Source of the DNA: JAWOJB01 sp046484325
GTDB taxonomy: Bacteria > Actinomycetota > Acidimicrobiia > Spongiisociales > ZC4RG35
DNA: 19,693 nucleotides
Direction of reading: 5' to 3'
Assembly: GCA_046484325.1 (NCBI GenBank)
Contig: JAWOJB010000030.1
Coordinates: 1 to 19,693, forward strand
The stretch's first letter is position 1. Each line of letters opens with the position of its first letter. Below, one piece after another: positions 14,149 through 19,693 of this stretch. The notes under the pieces are model-generated. The model saw only the letters and a list, made by a program, of their open reading frames with translations. It did no database searches and was not told the origin of the DNA. The translations under genes and the position numbers were made by a program.

Positions 14149-14185
14149 GGCCAGGCTCGAATCGGGGGTTTTCCTGCTCGCGGCG

Positions 14186-14536
14186 GTGCGATGGCCGGCG
14201 GTAGCACTCGGCATGGGAGCCGGGCTGCTTGGCGCGACGGCGACCGGCGTGACCGTCGCCGGAGCCCTGGCGGTCTTCGGATTGGAGAACGGACCCGACA
14301 TCGGGCTGCTCGTAGGGGTCGTGTCCGGCCTGGCCGGGGCAGGCGCCCTGGCGGGACGGTTGGCACCCGTCGTCCCCCGATTCCACGGCTCACTCGCCGG
14401 CCTCGGCGTCGCCGCCGTGGTGATCGTCGTGGCCCGACTGGGAGGGAGCCCGGCGTCGACCCCCCGGGTCATCGTGCTGGCGCTCGTGGCGATCGTGATC
14501 GGCGGCATCGGAGGTGTTCTCGGCGGGCGCCGCTAG
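14186..14536 (+). CDS. Small four-helix membrane protein, unknown function
   Basis: I do not recognise the family with certainty. From GTG 14186 the product is 116 residues with about four membrane helices (roughly 5-32, 40-60, 70-88, 96-112). It is rich in Gly, Ala, Val and Leu, and ends in the basic GGVLGGRR. The helix 2-3 loop carries RLAPVVPRFHG. The open frame extends to GTG 14105, but those extra residues are polar and basic and would lie upstream of the candidate promoter's start point. It is divergent from the aquaporin and convergent with the antiporter, 14 nt away. Glycine-rich helices of this kind resemble small actinobacterial membrane proteins of the TIGR04086 type, but that is only an impression. 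Confidence 0.55.
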   Translation: MRWPAVALGMGAGLLGATATGVTVAGALAVFGLENGPDIGLLVGVVSGLAGAGALAGRLAPVVPRFHGSLAGLGVAAVVIVVARLGGSPASTPRVIVLALVAIVIGGIGGVLGGRR

Positions 14537-14550
14537 CGACCCGTTCCCAG

Positions 14551-16389
14551 TCATCCGGGTCCGAGCACTCCGTCACCGGACCAGCGGAGACCCTCGCCCC
14601 CCTCCCACAATGCCACCATCCCCCCACCCTCGGCTGCCGGGTCCGGCCCTGCCAGCAGCCGGCTCCAGCGCCACCAGCCGCCGAGCTGGCCCACCAGCAC
14701 CTCACCTTCGGCGGCGACCATCCCCTCGAGCGTGCCCCTCGACTGGGCGACGTCGACCCCCCAGGCTTTCCCGAGCCGGCGTGCCACGCGCAGCGCCGTC
14801 CCGCCCTCCCCCACAACCCTGACCGAGCTCACGGGTGCATCGAGCCCTGCGACCAACCCCCCTCCGACCGACGATCGAGCGATCATCTCCAGCACCCCGC
14901 CTCGCCCGGCAGGGGGCGGCCAACCCGCCACCACGAGGCTCGCCTCCTCCTCCACCTCGGCGTCGGCCACCTCCTTCCACCACTCGTTGCCGACCCGACG
15001 AATCGGACGCACCTCCACACCGCCCGTCTCCGCTGCGGCCGTGATGTCACGGAGGCCACCCCATCCCGGCTCGTCGCCCTGGCGGCGAACCCACATCGGG
15101 AGCACGAGGCCGCCGTCGCCGGCCGCCACGGCCGCGGCCACCCGGCCCAGCCGCTGTGCCGAGGCGGGGTTGGCAACCGCCACCAGCACGGCCCGCCCGA
15201 TCACCGACGGGTCCGTCTGACCTCCCTCGAGCTCTCCGACGCTCGCCTCGGCCCATCGCCCTGCGAGCACGTTGGTGACCACGATCACTCCGATCACCGC
15301 GCCGAGCACCTCCTCGGGGAGAACGCCGCCCTCCACCGCGACGGTCACCGCTGCGAGCGTCGCCGCCGCCTGTGCCACGGTGAGCGATCGCACGGCCCGC
15401 TCCTCGGCCGGTGTCCAGCGGGCGAGCCATCCCCATCCCCCGCTCACGATCGACTTCCCGATCACCACCACCGACGTGAAGACCGTGATCCAGCCAAGCG
15501 TCCGGAAGCTCCCAACCATCTCGGGGATCGACACCAGCATGCCCACCGAAAGGAAGAACAGCGGGTAGAACACCGCGCTGCCGACGGCCTCCACCCTCCC
15601 CGCCAGCTCGGATCCCCTCGGGACCAGCCGGTTGCAGGCCAGTCCGGCGGCAAAGGCGCCGGCGATCCCCACCAGACCGACGGTCTCGGCCACGACGGCG
15701 CCACCGAACAGAACCACGAGCAACCAGAGGTAGCGTCCCTCCCCGATCAGCCCCCGGGAGAACAGCCGCCGGCCCCACCTCCCGCCGAGCCACACGACGA
15801 CGATGACGATCGCCGCACCCAGCACCAGCCTCGCCAGCTGCAACCCCAACCCGCCGTTCGTCTCGTCGTCGAGCCCGATCGCCAGCACCAGAACGGCGAT
15901 CGCGGCCGCGTCGGTGACTGCCACCGCCCCCACCGCTCGCTCGACCGCCCGGTTCCCCTCAACCCCGCGCGCCGCGAACACGGGGTAGGTCACGAGGGTG
16001 TGTGATCCCCACGCCGCGGCCAGCACGGCCGCGCCGGCGACACCAAAACCCAGCCAAAGGCCGGTGACGAACCCCGCCGCACCGGGGATGCCGAAGCTGG
16101 CGGCACCAAAGCCGACGGTGGGGGCGAGCCCCGCCCGGGCCCGGTCGAGGTCGAGCCCCAGTCCCGCCGCGAATACGAGATACAGCAAGCCGGCCGAGCC
16201 CAGCGTCTCGATCACGCCGTCACGTGCGAGCACGCCCAACCCGTTCTCGCCCACGACCACGCCCACCAGGAGCATGAGGATCCCGGCGCCGACCTTCAAT
16301 CGCCGGCCCCATACCCCGGCCAGCACGGCGGCGATCGCCACCAAGGCGAAGATCGCGGCCGGGGAGTTCAGCGACTCGATCCAGCTCAT
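14551..16389 (-). CDS. CPA2-family monovalent cation:proton antiporter with C-terminal soluble domain
   Basis: A 612-residue protein. Residues 5-395 hold about 12 membrane helices of the sodium/hydrogen exchanger fold; the KefB/NapA-like features are LLYLVFAAGLGLDLDRARA, the unwound-helix region AAWGSHTLVTYPVF, and AVAVTDAAAIAVLVLAIG with a membrane aspartate. The remaining ~215 residues are cytoplasmic and resemble a degenerate universal-stress-protein-like domain (VLVAVANPASAQRLGRVAAAVA..., later SLVVAGWPPP). They may sense a nucleotide. It exchanges K+ or Na+ for protons; the ion is not decidable here. The start is ATG 16389 (MSWIESLNSPAAIFA, directly before helix 1); an in-frame GTG at 16452 would add 21 polar residues. 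Purine-rich GAGGAGGAGG upstream fits neither start well. Confidence 0.82.
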   Translation of the reverse strand: MSWIESLNSPAAIFALVAIAAVLAGVWGRRLKVGAGILMLLVGVVVGENGLGVLARDGVIETLGSAGLLYLVFAAGLGLDLDRARAGLAPTVGFGAASFGIPGAAGFVTGLWLGFGVAGAAVLAAAWGSHTLVTYPVFAARGVEGNRAVERAVGAVAVTDAAAIAVLVLAIGLDDETNGGLGLQLARLVLGAAIVIVVVWLGGRWGRRLFSRGLIGEGRYLWLLVVLFGGAVVAETVGLVGIAGAFAAGLACNRLVPRGSELAGRVEAVGSAVFYPLFFLSVGMLVSIPEMVGSFRTLGWITVFTSVVVIGKSIVSGGWGWLARWTPAEERAVRSLTVAQAAATLAAVTVAVEGGVLPEEVLGAVIGVIVVTNVLAGRWAEASVGELEGGQTDPSVIGRAVLVAVANPASAQRLGRVAAAVAAGDGGLVLPMWVRRQGDEPGWGGLRDITAAAETGGVEVRPIRRVGNEWWKEVADAEVEEEASLVVAGWPPPAGRGGVLEMIARSSVGGGLVAGLDAPVSSVRVVGEGGTALRVARRLGKAWGVDVAQSRGTLEGMVAAEGEVLVGQLGGWWRWSRLLAGPDPAAEGGGMVALWEGGEGLRWSGDGVLGPG

Positions 16390-16476
16390 ACCGTCGTGGC
16401 CGTCCGGTCGCCGCGCACGGCCCTCCTCCTCGATCCTCGGGGGTCCCGGCACTCTACGGCCGAGCGGCCACCGACC

Positions 16477-16506
16477 TCGACCTCATCCACCTGCCCCCGG
16501 TAACCT
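16477..16506 (+). promoter_or_regulatory. Candidate promoter of the RNase P RNA gene
   Basis: TCGACC (16477-16482, -35-like) and TAACCT (16501-16506, TANNNT) are separated by 18 bp. The -10 box ends 4 nt before the first base of the P1 helix at 16511, the distance expected if the RNA starts there. Confidence 0.5.
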
Positions 16507-16510
16507 AGGG

Positions 16511-16876
<366 letters not shown>

Positions 16877-16877
16877 T

Positions 16878-16905
16878 TCAAACCCCCTCTGAGCAGGGGG
16901 TTTGA
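16878..16905 (+). terminator. Terminator of rnpB
   Basis: TCAAACCCCCT (16878-16888) pairs perfectly with 16895-16905 around the 6-nt loop CTGAGC, giving an 11-bp stem. It begins one base after the P1 helix of RNase P RNA ends and is followed by GGTTCTATT, a weak T-containing tail. Confidence 0.85.
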
Positions 16906-16912
16906 GGTTCTA

Positions 16913-16960
16913 TTGGGCTCCAAGAAGGCTTCGTGACACAGAAATGACACAAGAGCCCAG
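16913..16960. repeat. Repeat cluster between rnpB and the integrative element (possible attachment region)
   Basis: TGGGCTC (16914-16920) and its inverse GAGCCCA (16953-16959) flank two direct copies of TGACACA at 16934-16940 and 16945-16951 (period 11 bp). The cluster sits where native rnpB flank gives way to island-like genes. Closely spaced direct repeats of this kind can be integrase arm sites. The second copy of any core site would lie beyond the broken end of the element, so it cannot be tested here. Confidence 0.3.
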
Positions 16961-17000
16961 CTTCATGATCGGCTGACCGCTCTGACGCCGAGGAGGAGGC

Positions 17001-17072
17001 GTGCTCGTCATCATTAGGCTGACCTCCGTGCTCCTGCTGACTCTGCTCCGGAAACGGTCTCGGCTCCTCTGA
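17001..17072 (+). CDS. Possible 23-residue hydrophobic leader peptide
   Basis: GTG 17001 is preceded by a strong purine tract (AGGAGGAGG ending 1 nt before the start; AGGAGG at 16991-16996 has a 4-nt spacing). It opens a 23-codon ORF encoding MLVIIRLTSVLLLTLLRKRSRLL, a hydrophobic stretch with a basic end. Its TGA (17070-17072) is 3 nt before GTG 17076 of the next gene, which has no good ribosome-binding site of its own. That layout suggests translational coupling. The ORF is short enough to be chance. Confidence 0.35.
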   Translation: MLVIIRLTSVLLLTLLRKRSRLL

Positions 17073-17075
17073 ACA

Positions 17076-17495
17076 GTGCCGATGCTTGAGCCGATCGAGA
17101 AGCATCTGCGCCCCAACGAGCGATTGGACCCTGCGGCGGATCTGGTCGTTCGGGGGTGGCCCCTCACCATCGACGGGATCCTGCGAAACGCAGACGCCAC
17201 TCGCAGCCGCTTCTCCCGTGGTGGCGAACCGTTGATCGCTATCTCAGCCGAGGTGACAATCGGAGGGTGGGACCTCGATGCCATCCTGGCCGGTCCGAGG
17301 CTGCGAACCAGAAGCCGATACGCTTCGGCGTCGGTTGGAGCGGTTCGGAATGCCGGGTTCGAGCTGTTGGCGACGTTCGTCGACCCTCACTACAGCGTCG
17401 TTCTGCCCACCTACACTGAGGATGCGGTTGAGCGGCTCCTCGACGTTCTCGGCGAGCCGATCCCCAACCCGCACTTCATAGGAAGAAGGTCATGA
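17076..17495 (+). CDS. Hypothetical protein on the integrative element
   Basis: Not recognised. The product is 139 residues from GTG 17076, or 137 from ATG 17082 (MLEPIEKHLRP). It is soluble with mixed alpha/beta appearance, with no signal peptide or membrane segment. A run of basic residues lies at 57-80 (RNADATRSRFSRGG, then later RLRTRSRYAS), and a motif DPHYSVVLPTYTEDAVERLLDVLG near the C-terminus looks like a small globular fold's last strand and helix. It overlaps the next gene by ATGA, so the two form a unit. The same pairing of small genes next to an integrase suggests element cargo, perhaps regulatory or defensive, but nothing in the sequence proves a function. Codon use is less GC-extreme than the chromosomal genes to the left. 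Confidence 0.65.
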   Translation: MPMLEPIEKHLRPNERLDPAADLVVRGWPLTIDGILRNADATRSRFSRGGEPLIAISAEVTIGGWDLDAILAGPRLRTRSRYASASVGAVRNAGFELLATFVDPHYSVVLPTYTEDAVERLLDVLGEPIPNPHFIGRRS

Positions 17496-17770
17496 CGAAG
17501 CCTGAGCGTGTGGTAGTCACGCTGCCTGCCGATGTGCAGCAGATCGATGACACCGGGTATGTGTGGTCCTTCCTGGACGAGGCAACCGAGCCGGACAGAG
17601 TCCAGCCCGGCTCCTTGATCGTGGCCGGCGACCCGGTCGAGCCTTTCTTGGCCCGAGTGGTCGACATCGTCGACGGCCCCGACGGACGCTCGATCGTCCA
17701 CCTCGACGTGCTCGGCATTCCCGACCAAGCCATCGACGAGCTTCGCCACGCCCGTCTCCTTCCCACCTAG
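17492..17770 (+). CDS. Hypothetical protein, second gene of the island pair
   Basis: Not recognised. The product is 92 residues, acidic overall and soluble. It starts MTKPERVVVTLPADVQQIDD and has a central block DRVQPGSLIVAGDPVEPFLARVVDIVDGPDGRSIVHLDVLG that reads like a small beta-barrel or SH3-like fold (alternating Val/Ile with Gly/Asp turns). The ATG is preceded by AGGAAGAAGG at a 3-4 nt spacing and overlaps the upstream stop (ATGA). It ends 20 nt before the convergent integrase stop. A two-gene, overlapping, small-protein unit could be a toxin-antitoxin pair; this is speculation from layout only. Confidence 0.65.
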   Translation: MTKPERVVVTLPADVQQIDDTGYVWSFLDEATEPDRVQPGSLIVAGDPVEPFLARVVDIVDGPDGRSIVHLDVLGIPDQAIDELRHARLLPT

Positions 17771-17790
17771 GACCACGCCCCGGCCTTGCG

Positions 17791-18909
17791 TCACGCCTCG
17801 GCCGTGGCCTCCCTCGTCGGAACCAGGGAGGAGAGCGCCGTACCGAGTGCCTGATCGACCGCGTCGATGGTTCGCTGGTCGTCGTCAGGCCACAGGTGCG
17901 AGTACGTGTTGAGCGTCTCTTGAGCACTCGCGTGGCCGAGCCGCTTCTGCACGACGACCACCGAGCACCCAGATGCGATCAGCAGGCTGGCGTAATGGTG
18001 GCGCAGCTCGTGGTAACCGCCCCGTTCTGGGAGGGGTACGCCGGCTCTGGTGGCTGCCTGACGGAACGTCCCGCCGAAGCTGTTTCGCCGCACCGGCAGG
18101 CCGCGGGCGGTTGTGAAGATGAGTCCCTCGTGCCCGTGACCGAATCTCTGGAGATGAGCGGCGAGCTCGTCGGCCACAACCGAGGGAAGCGGCACCACAC
18201 GGTTTGAGGCTGGTCTCTTCGGTGGTCCAAGGCGCGGCTCGCCCCGCGTCGGGGTGATGAGCTGACGATCCACTTTCACCGTGCGTCGCAAGAAGTCCAC
18301 CCGGTCGACGGTTAGTCCCGTGGCCTCACCGAGTCGGAGCCCGCAGCCGGCTCCGACGACCACCAGAGCCCGGTAACGGTGAGGGATGGTGTCTGCCAGC
18401 ACCGCCACCTGCTCGGGAGTCACAGGAACCACCTCACGCTGAGGCTTGGCGGGAAGTCTCACGTCAACACAGGGAGAGATGCCAAGAATGCGGTCTCGCA
18501 CTGCGGCCTTGAACACCGACGCTGCCAGGCGATAGACACCGACGACGGTGGAGGGCGCGAGTTTGTCACTCAGTCCCTTCACGAACCGATCGAGGTCCGA
18601 TGGCCTGACGGCATCTAGCGGCACGCTCCCCAAGGCCGGGTAGAGGTGATTGCGCAAGAGGCTCTCGATCCGGTCCATCGTTGATTCTCGCCACAGCTGC
18701 CGGCTCCTCCAAGCCTCGGCGTATTCCCGGAACGTGACCCGACCCGCTCGCGGGTCCACATAGGTACCGGTCAGCTTGTCGGCTTCAACGCTTGTCAGAA
18801 AGCGGACCGCGTCAGCCTTCCGGGCAAACACACGGGAGCGTTGGCGGCCATCGGGGGCCCTCCAGCGAGCCCGCCACCTGTTTCCCTGCCATCGCTCGAC
18901 ACTCGCCAA
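17791..18909 (-). CDS. Tyrosine recombinase (phage/element integrase)
   Basis: A 372-residue site-specific integrase. The N-terminal arm-binding domain reads MASVERWQGNRWRARWRAPDGRQRSRVF; a core-binding SAM-like domain covers about 60-150. The catalytic domain has R192 in GAGCGLRLGEATGL, H300-E-L-R303, H326 in KRLGHASAQETLNTYSHL and the nucleophile Y336. All residues of the active site are present, so it looks functional. Start choice: TTG 18909-18907 lies 6 nt after a perfect AGGAGG (18921-18916) and yields the usual integrase N-terminus MASVE; the in-frame GTG at 18927 would lie upstream of that Shine-Dalgarno. It points toward rnpB, and its excisionase gene lies directly upstream. Confidence 0.93.
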   Translation of the reverse strand: MASVERWQGNRWRARWRAPDGRQRSRVFARKADAVRFLTSVEADKLTGTYVDPRAGRVTFREYAEAWRSRQLWRESTMDRIESLLRNHLYPALGSVPLDAVRPSDLDRFVKGLSDKLAPSTVVGVYRLAASVFKAAVRDRILGISPCVDVRLPAKPQREVVPVTPEQVAVLADTIPHRYRALVVVGAGCGLRLGEATGLTVDRVDFLRRTVKVDRQLITPTRGEPRLGPPKRPASNRVVPLPSVVADELAAHLQRFGHGHEGLIFTTARGLPVRRNSFGGTFRQAATRAGVPLPERGGYHELRHHYASLLIASGCSVVVVQKRLGHASAQETLNTYSHLWPDDDQRTIDAVDQALGTALSSLVPTREATAEA

Positions 18910-18915
18910 TTGCAA

Positions 18916-18921
18916 CCTCCT
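18916..18921 (-). promoter_or_regulatory. Shine-Dalgarno that decides the integrase TTG start
   Basis: Minus-strand AGGAGG followed by 6 nt (TTGCAA) and the TTG start codon at 18909. It is a perfect anti-16S match at ideal spacing, while the GTG at 18927 has no comparable site. The short distance from the excisionase stop (18930) to this site fits translational coupling. Confidence 0.65.
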
Positions 18922-18929
18922 CTCCACAC

Positions 18930-19151
18930 TTACCTCGGCGGAGACCAGGTTCCTGACCTCCGTCGCCGAGGGACTTCACCGTACCGATCCGGAGTGACGC
19001 TTTGTCCCCGGGCGGCATCCTGGAGTTGGCGTTCGATCCACTCCTCGACGTCCCGCCATCGGTAGCGGACGTGCTTGCCGACCTTGAATCCGGGTGGGCC
19101 TTCGCGGCGGTAGCGCCAGGCGTAGATGGTGGCCACGGGGACACCGAGGGC
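18930..19151 (-). CDS. Excisionase-like MerR/HTH_17 DNA-binding protein, 5' part missing
   Basis: The minus-strand frame ending at TAA 18932-18930 carries the C-terminal part of a helix-turn-helix excisionase: LGVPVATIYAWRYRREGPP, GFKVGKHVRYRWRDVEEWIERQL, then a polar, basic tail. HTH_17/Xis proteins of actinobacterial elements have a first helix (often LTTKEAAELLGVP) before this. Here the sequence before LGVP turns into unrelated residues because the DNA becomes a different gene on the other strand. A long open frame continues to 19346 only by chance. The gene is therefore truncated at a junction near 19141-19160. It would act with the integrase in excision and directly precedes it. Confidence 0.8.
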   Translation of the reverse strand, partial: ALGVPVATIYAWRYRREGPPGFKVGKHVRYRWRDVEEWIERQLQDAARGQSVTPDRYGEVPRRRRSGTWSPPR

Positions 19152-19160
19152 GCCCTCGCT
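19141..19160. other. Junction between the integrative element and foreign DegT sequence
   Basis: Two unrelated genes on opposite strands are each cut within about 20 bases here. Minus-strand excisionase homology begins at LGVP (19148 downward) and plus-strand aminotransferase homology begins at ALAALGIG (19152 upward). Base composition and codon use change at the same place. This fits an assembly or amplification chimera, or less likely a real recombination end. Confidence 0.75.
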
Positions 19161-19693
19161 GCATTGGGAATTGGTCCAGGAGATGAGGTAATCGTTCCGG
19201 CGTACACCTGGATCGCCAGCGCAGAAGCGGTGATGGGCGTGGGGGCTGTGCCAGTGGTGGCAGAGGTGGATGAGTCGCTCACTCTGGATGCTACCGATGT
19301 AGAGCGGCGAATCAACGTGCATACCCGGGCAATTATGCCGGTTCACATGCGCGGCGCGCCGTGTAATATGGACGCGCTAATGACGGTTGCCCGCCAGCAT
19401 AACCTGGCTGTGATTGAAGATGTGGCACAGGCAGACGGCGGCAGCTACAACGGCAGGCGGCTGGGCAGCATCGGGGACTTGGGGGCGTTCAGCTTTCAGT
19501 TCAACAAGATTCTGACCAGTGGCGAGGGTGGTATGCTGATTACCTCAGACGAGCGGCTGTATCATCGGGCGGTTATGGTTCACGACGTGGTTGGCGGGCA
19601 GCGTAATAACATCCCGGCGGAAGCGATCATTCCTGGGCTCAATTTCCGCATGAGTGAGCTCCAGGGAGCGTTGATGCAGGTGCAGATCGAGCG
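19152..19693 (+). CDS. DegT/DnrJ/EryC1/StrS-family PLP aminotransferase, internal fragment (both ends missing)
   Basis: The plus-strand frame from about 19152 to the window end has no stop and no genuine start. It reads as an internal segment of a sugar aminotransferase: ALAALGIGPGDEVIVPAYTW, then ASAEAVMGVGAVPVVAEVD, IMPVHMRGAPCNMDAL, VIEDVAQADGGSYNGRRLGS, IGDLGAFSFQFNK with the expected PLP lysine, ILTSGEGGMLITSDE, and NFRMSELQGALMQVQIE. These are the DegT family blocks in order. The N-terminal SGTxALH segment is absent, replaced by excisionase sequence on the other strand. Codons (AAT, ATT, GTT, CAT, TTG) are clearly less GC-biased than in the rest of the window. Such enzymes make amino sugars for surface polysaccharides or antibiotics. 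The substrate is unknown. Confidence 0.88.

Noticed and set aside
14191..16005. A 604-codon plus-strand open frame opposite the antiporter
   Set aside because: Low-complexity Arg/Pro/His-rich translation with no family features; the minus strand encodes a coherent membrane protein.
16906..17075. A tRNA gene as integration target
   Set aside because: No cloverleaf, T-loop GTTCGA motif with paired stems, or acceptor stem can be made; the only strong hairpin is the rnpB terminator.
18930..19346. A full-length 138-residue excisionase beginning at 19346
   Set aside because: The upstream half is antisense to the DegT aminotransferase and has no HTH-like sequence; homology begins only at the junction.

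Overview
The window is GC-rich, double-stranded bacterial chromosome that looks actinobacterial. The class Acidimicrobiia or a relative is my best guess, inferred from base composition, GTG starts, start codons placed 6-9 nt after TANNNT boxes, and the style of the integrase. It reads like a metagenome-assembled contig: the last ~540 bases do not belong with the rest.

Layout. (1) 1-675 (+): 3' part of a saccharopine dehydrogenase-like gene. (2) 737-7088 (+): a compact operon for cytochrome c maturation System I, ccmA-ccmB-ccmC-ccmD-ccmE-ccmF-ccmH-ccmI-like-ccmG-like, with nearly every junction a 1-17 nt overlap. CcmABCD deliver heme to CcmE, CcmF/H/I ligate it to apocytochrome, and the thioredoxin-like CcmG keeps the CxxCH cysteines reduced. 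(3) 7089-7153: two perfect inverted repeats at the convergent end. (4) 7174-8568 (-): membrane-anchored PAF-acetylhydrolase-like alpha/beta hydrolase. (5) 13278-8633 (-): a probable operon trpD - fur-family regulator - thioredoxin-like lipoprotein - cbiM - cbiQ - cbiO (cobalt/nickel ECF importer). (6) 13370-14041 (-): AqpZ-like aquaporin. (7) 14186-14536 (+): small four-helix membrane protein of unknown function. (8) 14551-16389 (-): CPA2-type cation/proton antiporter. (9) 16511-16876 (+): RNase P RNA with promoter and terminator. (10) About 16906-19151: part of an integrative element with a possible attachment region, a small hydrophobic peptide ORF, two unknown cargo genes, a tyrosine integrase and a broken excisionase. 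(11) About 19152-19693 (+): internal fragment of a DegT/DnrJ/EryC1/StrS aminotransferase with different codon use, joined abruptly to the excisionase.

The most interesting signal is the thioredoxin-like gene at 11182-11793 (-). It is interrupted by one in-frame TGA exactly where the first cysteine of the WCxxC redox motif belongs, giving W-U-S-S-C. The bases straight after the TGA can fold into a 13-bp stem-loop whose apical loop starts with G, as expected of a bacterial SECIS element. This is best read as a selenoprotein that standard gene calling splits into two open frames. Its place between a Fur-family regulator and a metal importer is also notable.

Limits: all assignments come from reading motifs by eye. 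No homology search, folding program or codon statistic was run, and organism identity is inference.
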